Assembly (NCBI RefSeq): GCF_016918935.1
Contig: NZ_JAFFOB010000006.1
Location: forward strand, 1-64,000
Length of the DNA stretch: 64,000 nt
DNA from: Roseitranquillus sediminis
GTDB taxonomy: Bacteria; Pseudomonadota; Alphaproteobacteria; Rhodobacterales; Rhodobacteraceae
Direction of reading: 5' to 3'
Of the stretch, positions 57,171-64,000 are shown piece after piece. Numbering within the stretch: the stretch's first letter is position 1; every line of letters starts with the position of its first letter. The notes under the pieces were generated by a model. The model had not been told where the DNA came from and made no database searches. It worked only from the letters and a program-made list of their open reading frames with translations. The position numbers and the translations under genes are program-made.

Positions 57171-57998
57171 TCAGTCCCGCAGCAGCTCGTTGACGCCGGT
57201 CTTCGAGCGGGTCCGCTCGTCCACCCGCTTGACGATGACGGCGCAGTAGAGGTTGACGCCACCCGAGGACGGCATCGAGCCCGACACGACGACGGAGTAG
57301 GGCGGCACCTCGCCGTACATCACCTCGCCACTCTCGCGATCGACGATTTTGGTCGACTGTCCGATGAAGACACCCATCCCGAGGACGGAACCCTCGCGCA
57401 CGATCACGCCCTCGACGACCTCGGACCGCGCGCCGATGAAGCAGCCGTCCTCAATGATCGTCGGCCCCGCCTGCATCGGCTCAAGTACGCCGCCGATCCC
57501 AACGCCGCCCGAGAGGTGCACGTTGCGCCCGATTTGCGCGCAGGAGCCGACAGTCGCCCAGGTGTCGACCATCGTGCCCTCGCCGACATAGGCGCCGAGG
57601 TTGACGAAGGACGGCATCAGCACCACCCCCGGCGCGATGTAGGCCGAGCGGCGCACGACGCAGGTCGGCACGGCGCGGAAGCCGGCATTGCGCCACTCCG
57701 CCTCGCCCCAGCCGGAGAACTTGGATTCCACCTTGTCCCACCAGCCGCCGCCCTGCGGCCCGCCCGGCTGGACGGCCATGTCCTTCAGCCGAAAGCCCAG
57801 CAGCACGGCCTTCTTGGCCCACTGGTTGACGTGCCAAGTCCCGTCGCCGCCGCGCTCGGCCACCCGCAGCGTGCCGCCGTCGAGCGCGTCGAGCGTCGTC
57901 TCGATCGCCTCGCGCGTCTCGCCGCCCGTCGCGGGCGTGATGCGCTCGCGCTCCTCCCAGGCGGCTTCGATGGCGGCTTCGAGCTGGGCGTGGGACAT
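57171..57998 (-). CDS. dapD: Tetrahydrodipicolinate N-succinyltransferase
   Basis: 275 residues. The left-handed beta-helix hexapeptide repeats run from about 105 to 215 ([39 protein letters not shown]). It transfers succinyl to tetrahydropyridine dicarboxylate in the lysine/diaminopimelate pathway. Full length for the family. Confidence 0.95.
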   Translation of the reverse strand: MSHAQLEAAIEAAWEERERITPATGGETREAIETTLDALDGGTLRVAERGGDGTWHVNQWAKKAVLLGFRLKDMAVQPGGPQGGGWWDKVESKFSGWGEAEWRNAGFRAVPTCVVRRSAYIAPGVVLMPSFVNLGAYVGEGTMVDTWATVGSCAQIGRNVHLSGGVGIGGVLEPMQAGPTIIEDGCFIGARSEVVEGVIVREGSVLGMGVFIGQSTKIVDRESGEVMYGEVPPYSVVVSGSMPSSGGVNLYCAVIVKRVDERTRSKTGVNELLRD

Positions 57999-58086
57999 CG
58001 GGCCATCCTCTGGCGGCTGGAAAAGAACTGGCAGGGGCTATAGAGGCTGCCCGACCGTGGCGCAATCCGCGCCGGGAGAGACCCGA

Positions 58087-58953
58087 ATGAGAGACCGCCG
58101 CGCCCGTCCGTTCCGCGATGCCCAAGAGGACATCGAGAGCGCGCACGACATCCCGGACACCCCGCAGACGCGTTCGGCGGCCTATCGGCTTGCGTTCGAC
58201 GACGCGGACTTCCTGCAGCGAGCCGAGCTGCGGCCGGTTCGGCTGCAGCTCGAGCTCCTGAAGACCGAGATGGCGCTGGCCGAGCATGGCGTGGAATCGA
58301 CGGTGGTGATGTTCGGCGGCGCCCGCATCCCGCCGCCTTCGCGCCAGGACCGGGCGCGGACCGACACGCTGCGGGATCTCAGCCACTTCTATGACGAGGC
58401 GCGAAGGTTTGCCCGCCTGGTGACCGAGCGCAGCGTCGCGAGCGGAGGGCGCGAGGACGTCATCGTCACCGGCGGCGGCCCCGGTGTCATGGAGGCCGGC
58501 AACCGCGGCGCGGCGGACGCGGGCGGTAATTCCGTCGGGCTCGGCATCGTCCTGCCGCACGAGCAGGCACCAAACGAGTTCGTGACGCCCGAGCTCTGCT
58601 TCAACTTCCACTATTTCGGCATCCGCAAGATGCACTTCCTGATCCGCGCCAAGGCCGTGGCGGTGTTCCCCGGCGGCTTTGGCACGCTCGACGAGATGTT
58701 CGAGACGCTGACCCTGATCCAGACTGGCCGGATGCAGCGGATTCCGGTCCTGCTCTTCGGTCGCGCCTTCTGGAATGGCGTCGTCAACTTCCGCGCCCTG
58801 GCCGAGGCCGGCACCATCGCCGAGGCCGACCTTGACCTCTTCCGCTTCGTCGAGACGGCCGAGGAGGCGCTCGAGGCCATGGACAGCTGGGCCGGCGCCG
58901 GCACCCGGCGCGAGGAAATCCCGGGCCGCGTCGAGCCGCTGCACGAAGGCTAA
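58087..58953 (+). CDS. LOG-like Rossmann-fold protein (TIGR00730 type)
   Basis: 288 residues. The nucleotide-binding motifs VIVTGGGPGVMEAGNRGA and AVAVFPGGFGTLDEMFETL (PGGxGTxxE) are those of lysine-decarboxylase-like/LOG phosphoribohydrolases, which cleave AMP-type nucleotides. The 80-residue N-terminal extension is typical of the longer bacterial group. The physiological substrate is unknown. Confidence 0.87.
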   Translation: MRDRRARPFRDAQEDIESAHDIPDTPQTRSAAYRLAFDDADFLQRAELRPVRLQLELLKTEMALAEHGVESTVVMFGGARIPPPSRQDRARTDTLRDLSHFYDEARRFARLVTERSVASGGREDVIVTGGGPGVMEAGNRGAADAGGNSVGLGIVLPHEQAPNEFVTPELCFNFHYFGIRKMHFLIRAKAVAVFPGGFGTLDEMFETLTLIQTGRMQRIPVLLFGRAFWNGVVNFRALAEAGTIAEADLDLFRFVETAEEALEAMDSWAGAGTRREEIPGRVEPLHEG

Positions 58954-59101
58954 ACGCGCTAGCCGCGCCACCGCGCGCCGCGCCAGCGGCGCGCCCGGCC
59001 CAACGGGAAGAGACGCCCGCGAGGGCGGCGATGACGGGCGGGAGCCTCCCGCCGCGGTCCTTCCCATCGGCCGCTCCGCGCACTAGAGGCTCGGCGGACG
59101 C

Positions 59102-59992
59102 ATGCACCCGAAGGATCTCCGCTTGATCGTCACGCTGATCGCCTGCCCCGGATGCCTGGACCCGGCGCTCGTCGAAGCGCTCCGCAACGCGTGGGGCGGC
59201 GGCGACCCGCGCTGGCTCTCGCCCGACGAGGCGGCGGAGTTCCCGGTGCCGGACCTGCCCGAGAATGCGGCGGCGGTACGGCGCGAACTCGACGCCCAAA
59301 GTGTCGATCTGGTCGTGCAGCCGGGCGAGGGGCGGCGCAAGCGCCTGCTGGTCGCCGACATGGACAGCACGATGATCCGGCAGGAATGCATCGACGAGCT
59401 CGCGGCCGTCGCCGGCGTGGGCGAGCGGGTGGCTGCGATCACCGCGCGAGCGATGAACGGCGAGCTCGACTTTGAGGGTGCGCTGCGCGAGCGGGTAGGC
59501 CTGCTTGCCGGGCTCGACGCCGGCGTGGTCGCGCAGGTGCTGGCCGAGCGGATCGAGCCAATGCCCGGCGGCGCCACGCTCGTCGCCACGATGAAGGTCG
59601 CGGGGGCACGGACGGCCCTCGTCTCCGGCGGCTTCACCGCCTTCACCGGGCCGGTGGCGGCGCGGCTCGGCTTCGACACGCACCGCGCGAACGAGCTGCT
59701 GATCGAGGACGGCCGCCTGACCGGCCGGGTGGCCGAGCCGATCCTCGGCCGCGAGGCGAAGATCAACGCGCTGCACGAGATCACAGCCGAGCTGGGCGTC
59801 GCGCCGGCCGACGCGATCGCGGTGGGCGACGGCGCCAACGACCTGGGGATGCTCGAGCTCGCGGGGACGGGGGTCGCCCTGCACGCCAAGCCCGCCGTCC
59901 AGGCGCGCGCGCCGCAGGTTGTCAATCACGGCGACCTGACGGCGCTGCTCTACCTGCAGGGCTACGCGCGGGACGAATTCGTCACTCCCTAG
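59102..59992 (+). CDS. serB: Phosphoserine phosphatase
   Basis: 296 residues. HAD motifs: LLVADMDSTMIRQECIDELA (nucleophile Asp), ALVSGGFTAFTGPVA and AVGDGANDLGMLELAG. It makes the last step of serine synthesis. The N-terminal 80 residues are the usual SerB regulatory extension. Confidence 0.95.
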   Translation: MHPKDLRLIVTLIACPGCLDPALVEALRNAWGGGDPRWLSPDEAAEFPVPDLPENAAAVRRELDAQSVDLVVQPGEGRRKRLLVADMDSTMIRQECIDELAAVAGVGERVAAITARAMNGELDFEGALRERVGLLAGLDAGVVAQVLAERIEPMPGGATLVATMKVAGARTALVSGGFTAFTGPVAARLGFDTHRANELLIEDGRLTGRVAEPILGREAKINALHEITAELGVAPADAIAVGDGANDLGMLELAGTGVALHAKPAVQARAPQVVNHGDLTALLYLQGYARDEFVTP

Positions 59993-60752
59993 CCGCCAGA
60001 TCCTCGCCGAACCACGACACCGCCCAGTCCCACCAGCCGGGTGTCTCGAAGGCGGGAGCGCCATATTCGTCAGGTTGCCGATTGAGCGAGCCGCCCGGAT
60101 CGCCGGCGACCATGCTCCAGATCTCGGCCCGCGTCGGCACCTGGCGGCCGCAGGCCTCGTGACGCTCGGGGTCGTTGGCGAGCGAGGGGTCGAAGGCGAC
60201 ATTCAGCGCGTGGATGTCCGCCATTAAATCGCAGGCGTCCTTAAGCTCCCACGCTGTCGCCCCGGCGATGACCGCGATACCGAAGAGCGGCACCGCCTCG
60301 GCCGGAATCGCGGCAACGTTGCGCGCGGTGGCGGTCGCGGTGCGGCGCGCGATGCGGTCTGCGGTGTCCGAGACGGCCTCGCGCACCGTGCGCACCTGCC
60401 CGCGATAGCGGACGTGGCGGAGCGCGTCCGCTTCGGCGGCCTGCGCCGCGATGCGCCGATTGGCGGTGGCCAGTTCGTCCGCCTGCGATGCGATCCGTCG
60501 ATCGGCGGCGGCCAGTTCGTCCGCCTGCGCAGCGACGGTCCGGCGACTGGCGGCGAGATCGCTCTGCGCGGCGTCGGCCATGGTGGTAATGCCCGCGCGG
60601 GCGAGGAGCCCACCGGCGGCGGCGGCAAGGGGCGCGAAGGCCAGCGTTGCGACGTTGAGCGCGAGCATGGCCACGATGACGAGCAGGATGCCGCCCCGGA
60701 AGAGCAGGCGTACCGCGCGCACGAGCGCCCTAAGCGCCCAAAGCATCCGCAT
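59982..60752 (-). CDS. Membrane-anchored coiled-coil protein of unknown function
   Basis: 256 residues. A membrane region at about 8-55 is followed by a coiled coil with three near-identical 15-residue units (ADELAAADRRIASQ, ADELATANRRIAAQ and a degenerate copy). A second hydrophobic patch (AVPLFGIAVIAGATAW) comes next, then a C-terminal domain with WGWAVSWFGED-like Trp-rich end. It is 23 bp inside the asparaginase 3' end, so co-transcribed. The 3' end overlaps serB tail to tail. No family is recognised. Confidence 0.6.
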   Translation of the reverse strand: MRMLWALRALVRAVRLLFRGGILLVIVAMLALNVATLAFAPLAAAAGGLLARAGITTMADAAQSDLAASRRTVAAQADELAAADRRIASQADELATANRRIAAQAAEADALRHVRYRGQVRTVREAVSDTADRIARRTATATARNVAAIPAEAVPLFGIAVIAGATAWELKDACDLMADIHALNVAFDPSLANDPERHEACGRQVPTRAEIWSMVAGDPGGSLNRQPDEYGAPAFETPGWWDWAVSWFGEDLAARE

Positions 60753-61710
60753 AGCGGACCTCACCGGCAAGCGCGCCGCGGCGGCTGAGGGTCGGGCGGT
60801 GCAGCAGCCGGCGCGCCTCGGGACGCGCCGGGTCGAGCACGCCCAGCAGGACGAGGATCGCGGCGATGGCGGCCTCGGAGGCGCGGGTGGCGCCGTCCGC
60901 GATCTTGAGCGCGACGCCGAGGCGCTGGCGGGGCAGGATCGCGACGAAGACGCCCTCGGCGCCGGTCTTGACCGCGACCCCGTCCATCGCTCGCATGAGG
61001 CCGGTGCAGGCGCGGCCCTCGCCCGCAACCAGCGCGGGGTGCGCCACCATCGCCTCGACCAGACGCTGCGCTGCGCGGTCTCGCGCCGTGCCGCGCTCAT
61101 GGGCCGAGGCGAAGACGGCCATCGCGCGGGCGAGGCCGCGCAGCGTCGTGGCGAAGTTCGGCGCCGAGCAGCCGTCGATCACGTAGCCGGGCGACGGCTG
61201 GTCCGTCACCTCCTCGAACGCCTCCCGGACCGCACGCTGCACCGGGTGGGCGGGATCGACGTATTCCGGCCCCGCGCCCATGCGCTGCGTCAGCGTCAGG
61301 AAGCCCGCGTGCTTGCCCGAGCAATTGTTGTGCATCTGCGCCGGCGCCGCGTGCGCCCGGATCAGCCGCGCGTGCTCGGGCTCGTCGTCCGGGTCCTGCG
61401 GTCCGCAGCGCAGCGCGTCGTCTGAGAGGCCGAGCTCGGCGAGCCATCGCCCGACGCGGCTGACATGGATCTCCGCCCCGTTGTGCGACGCACAGGCGAG
61501 GGCGAGCTGCTCGGTCGTGAGGTCCGCGCCGCTCTCGACCAGGGGCAGCGCCTGGATCATCTTGCAGGACGAGCGCGGCAGGATCACCGCCTCGGGATCG
61601 CCCCACGAGCGGACGATGCCGCCGGAGGCGTCGGCGATGACCGCGTGGCCCAGATGCACGCATTCGAGGAAGTCTCCGCGCCAGACTTCGGCCATCGGCA
61701 CCGGCTGCAT
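60730..61710 (-). CDS. Asparaginase (AnsA/type II thermolabile-family)
   Basis: 326 residues. It shows VILPRSSCKMIQALPLVESG, CASHNGAEIHVS, MHNNCSGKHAGFL and IDGCSAPNFATTL, the signature set of the Rhizobium-type asparaginase family, unrelated to E. coli AnsA/AnsB. It hydrolyses asparagine to aspartate and ammonia. The start at 61710 (MQPVPM) is preferred; six codons upstream are also open. Confidence 0.87.
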   Translation of the reverse strand: MQPVPMAEVWRGDFLECVHLGHAVIADASGGIVRSWGDPEAVILPRSSCKMIQALPLVESGADLTTEQLALACASHNGAEIHVSRVGRWLAELGLSDDALRCGPQDPDDEPEHARLIRAHAAPAQMHNNCSGKHAGFLTLTQRMGAGPEYVDPAHPVQRAVREAFEEVTDQPSPGYVIDGCSAPNFATTLRGLARAMAVFASAHERGTARDRAAQRLVEAMVAHPALVAGEGRACTGLMRAMDGVAVKTGAEGVFVAILPRQRLGVALKIADGATRASEAAIAAILVLLGVLDPARPEARRLLHRPTLSRRGALAGEVRYADALGA

Positions 61711-61894
61711 ACCGCTTTCTCCCCTCACATGACGGCGATTTTGCAGGCGCGGGCCTTTCGTCCCGCCCGCGCCCCGCGCTAAGGTCCGGCCACGTTAGGA
61801 AGATGCCGCGGCACCGGCAAGCGCCACGCACCACACGCAATGGGGGCCCGCAGCCGTGGCGAACCGGCAACGGACGAAAGGGCGAAGAGCAGGC

Positions 61895-62419
61895 ATGACG
61901 ATCCGAGTGGCTGGCGCGATCTGCGCCGCGTTTCTGGTGACGGCGCCGCTGGCGACCGCGCAGACCTCGTCCAACAAGGTCGCCGAGCAGACGGACTGGA
62001 GCGTGTTCGTCGAAAGCGACCCGCAGGAATGCTGGGGCGTTTCGAGTCCCAAGAGCACGGAGAACACGCGCGACGGACGCCGGGTGCAGGTGCGGCGCGG
62101 CGATATCCTCCTCTTCGTGACCTTCCGCCCCGGCGACGAGGTCAGAGGAGAGGTGTCCTTCACCGGCGGCTATCCCTTCGCCGAAGGCTCGACCGTCGAG
62201 GTGCGCATTGGCGATGACGCCTACCAGCTCTTCACCGACGGAGAGTGGGCCTGGCCGGCATCGCGCGACGACGACGAGCGCATCGTCGCGTCGATGAAGC
62301 GCGGCGTCGACGCGGTGCTCACGGCGCGCTCCTCGCGTGGCACGCAGACGCAGGACACCTTTTCGCTCCTCGGCTTCACCGCCGCGATGGAGGAGGCCGA
62401 GGCGCGCTGCAGCAGCTGA
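61895..62419 (+). CDS. Invasion-associated locus B (IalB) family protein
   Basis: 174 residues. A signal peptide ends near ATAQT. The mature part (DWSVFVESDPQECWGVSSPK and a beta-rich body with SFTGGYPFAEGSTVEVRIGD) has the IalB pattern, two Cys included. IalB proteins are periplasmic and common in alphaproteobacteria; in free-living species the role is unclear. Confidence 0.85.
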   Translation: MTIRVAGAICAAFLVTAPLATAQTSSNKVAEQTDWSVFVESDPQECWGVSSPKSTENTRDGRRVQVRRGDILLFVTFRPGDEVRGEVSFTGGYPFAEGSTVEVRIGDDAYQLFTDGEWAWPASRDDDERIVASMKRGVDAVLTARSSRGTQTQDTFSLLGFTAAMEEAEARCSS

Positions 62420-62518
62420 ACGAGGTTGGGCCGGCTCCGGCGTCGGGCGACATTACCTTTGGATATTCGCACCGCGATGCCATATGACGTGCGCCCACAG
62501 CCGACCGGAGCCGATGAG

Positions 62519-63700
62519 ATGAGCGCCAGCACGCCGATCACGCAGGACGTCCTGACCCTGCCGCGCAAGCCCGCGGAGGATGACGGGCGCGCGAACCTCA
62601 TAGGCCTGACGCGGGACGGCCTGCGCGAGGCGCTGGTCGCCGCGGGCACGCCCGAGAAGCAGGGCAAGATGCGGACCGACCAGGTCTGGCAGTGGCTCTA
62701 CCAGAAGGGCGTGCGTGACTTCGCGGCGATGACGAACCTCTCCAAGGACTACCGTGCGCTGCTGGCCGAGCACTTCACCATCGAGATCCCCGAGGTGGTG
62801 AGCCGTCAGGTGAGCGCCGACGGGACGCGCAAGTATCTGGTGCGTATCGCCGGCGGTCACGAGGTCGAGACGGTCTACATCCCCGAAGAGTCGCGCGGCA
62901 CGCTTTGCGTCTCCAGCCAGGTGGGCTGCACGCTCACCTGCTCGTTCTGCCACACCGGGACGCAGCGGCTGGTGCGCAACCTGACGGCGGCCGAGATCGT
63001 GGGGCAGGTGATGCTCGCGCGCGACGATCTGGGCGAATGGCCGCAGCCGGGCCGCCATCCGAAGGACGAGACGCGGCTCCTGTCGAACGTCGTGCTGATG
63101 GGCATGGGCGAGCCGCTCTACAATTTCGAGAACGTCCGCGACGCGATGAAGGTGGTGATGGACGGCGAGGGAATCAGCCTGAGCCGCCGGCGGATCACCC
63201 TCTCGACCAGCGGCATCGTGCCGGAGATCGCGCGCACGGCGGAGGAGATAGGCTGCCTGCTGGCCGTCAGCTTCCACGCGACCACCGACGAGGTGCGCGA
63301 CCGGCTGGTGCCAATCAACAGGAAGTGGAACATCGCCGCGCTGCTCGATGCGCTCAGGGAGTATCCGCGGCTGTCGAATTCCGAGCGGATCACTTTCGAA
63401 TACGTGATGCTCGACGGCGTCAACGACAGCGACGAGGATGCGCGGCGGCTGGTCAGCCTGATCCGCGGCATCCCGGCCAAGATCAACCTGATCCCGTTCA
63501 ACGAATGGCCCGGCGCCCCCTACCGCCGCAGTCCCGAGGCGCGGATCCGCGCCTTCGCCGACATCGTGCACAAGGCCGGCTACGCCAGCCCGATCCGCAC
63601 CCCACGCGGCGAGGACATCATGGCGGCCTGCGGCCAGCTCAAGTCTGCGAGCGAGCGGACCCGGCGCCGTCGTCCCGCCGAGGCCGCCGCCAGCCTCTGA
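62519..63700 (+). CDS. rlmN: 23S rRNA (adenine2503-C2)/tRNA methyltransferase RlmN
   Basis: 393 residues, radical SAM. The cluster motif is [11 protein letters not shown], with [26 protein letters not shown] and the C-terminal Cys in [10 protein letters not shown]. It methylates A2503 of 23S rRNA and A37 of some tRNAs. The ATG at 62519 has GGAG upstream; an in-frame ATG at 62479 is also possible. Confidence 0.94.
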   Translation: MSASTPITQDVLTLPRKPAEDDGRANLIGLTRDGLREALVAAGTPEKQGKMRTDQVWQWLYQKGVRDFAAMTNLSKDYRALLAEHFTIEIPEVVSRQVSADGTRKYLVRIAGGHEVETVYIPEESRGTLCVSSQVGCTLTCSFCHTGTQRLVRNLTAAEIVGQVMLARDDLGEWPQPGRHPKDETRLLSNVVLMGMGEPLYNFENVRDAMKVVMDGEGISLSRRRITLSTSGIVPEIARTAEEIGCLLAVSFHATTDEVRDRLVPINRKWNIAALLDALREYPRLSNSERITFEYVMLDGVNDSDEDARRLVSLIRGIPAKINLIPFNEWPGAPYRRSPEARIRAFADIVHKAGYASPIRTPRGEDIMAACGQLKSASERTRRRRPAEAAASL

Positions 63701-64000
63701 AACGACGCTCCGTCGCGAGGTGACCATCGGTGTGATCCAGTTCGTCCGAGGCGACCGGACGCAGCGGAGCGTCCCTTCTGAGGCGGGCCGTTGTTGCCGA
63801 GGCGGTCGAGCGGTGCGTGGCGCCATGGTCGACCCGTTCGTCGCGATGCGGTTTGGCGACCGCTGGCACAAGCGGCGATCTTGCCTCCCGGCGCGAGGGC
63901 TGCGGCCGGCGGTGCGGGACTGTCTCAGATGCCAGCGCCACGCTTCTCGGTGATCAGTCACTTTCACAGCCCACCCAGGAGCAAGGCTGGCCGATGACCC
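63701..64000. other. Right window edge, no gene recognised
   Basis: 300 bp after rlmN without coding character in any frame. A wide inverted repeat (GACGCTCCG at 63704-63712, CGGAGCGTC at 63765-63773) could form a structured end of the rlmN transcript. The next gene probably starts beyond the window. Confidence 0.4.

Overview
The window looks like a chromosome segment of a high-GC alphaproteobacterium, most likely a Rhodobacterales (Roseobacter/Paracoccus-type) species. Evidence: a CcrM-type GANTC methyltransferase gene behind rnhB, an IalB-family protein, a DUF4170 protein, cytochrome c2, tspO/idi, and translationally coupled (ATGA, GTGA) operons. The right half (about 31-64 kb) is ordinary core genome. 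The left half (1-31 kb) is accessory DNA built from several blocks.

Layout. (1) 1-10.7 kb is a copper/heavy-metal island: a truncated four-helix Cys-rich copper protein, a CsoR-type repressor with two candidate operators, two membrane or periplasmic cytochromes c, two DUF305 proteins, a glutaredoxin-MauE fusion, a channel-like protein, CopZ, CopA, CueR, a CopB-type ATPase and a DUF411 protein. CopZ and CopA are divergent, each behind a MerR-type 19-bp-spacer promoter. (2) 10.7-18.2 kb is a decayed phage or phage-satellite block: an M15 peptidase remnant, HicAB with a frameshifted toxin, a chain of very small overlapping genes, a J-domain protein, an excisionase-like protein and a tyrosine integrase. 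(3) 18.4-20.6 kb is an unrecognised two-gene unit, a DGQHR/ParB-like protein followed by a protein with a C-terminal HEPN-type motif. (4) 21.1-25.5 kb is a compact putative RiPP cluster: a 53-codon precursor, a small propeptide-like protein, a subtilase, a B12-type radical SAM C-methyltransferase and a DUF1353-like protein. (5) At 25.75 kb the 3' half of an initiator tRNA (tRNA-fMet) without its 5' half marks an attachment site, probably the right end of the integrated element. (6) 25.9-31.0 kb is a ruined type I restriction-modification locus.

Core region. gyrB, thiolase and VOC genes, a metallophosphoesterase, a PqiA-PqiA-PqiB-PqiC lipid-transport operon whose MCE protein carries 93-residue tandem repeats, a LacI regulator, otsA/otsB (trehalose), tRNA-Arg(CCT), tspO, idi, cytochrome c2, a membrane-tethered winged-helix regulator, rnhB, ccrM, a phosphatase, mutY, a DciA-like protein, a DsbA-like protein, lpxK with a Kdo-transferase-like gene, dapD, a LOG-like protein, serB, an asparaginase, an IalB protein and rlmN.

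How the parts work together. The copper genes form a sensing (CsoR, CueR), trafficking (CopZ), export (CopA, CopB) and periplasmic binding/redox set. The RiPP genes are tightly spaced and read as one operon: the precursor would be C-methylated by the B12 radical SAM enzyme and cut by the subtilase, while the small propeptide-like protein probably acts on the subtilase. This cluster and the HEPN/DGQHR pair are the best candidates for undescribed systems. All family assignments come from reading motifs by eye; no database search was run.
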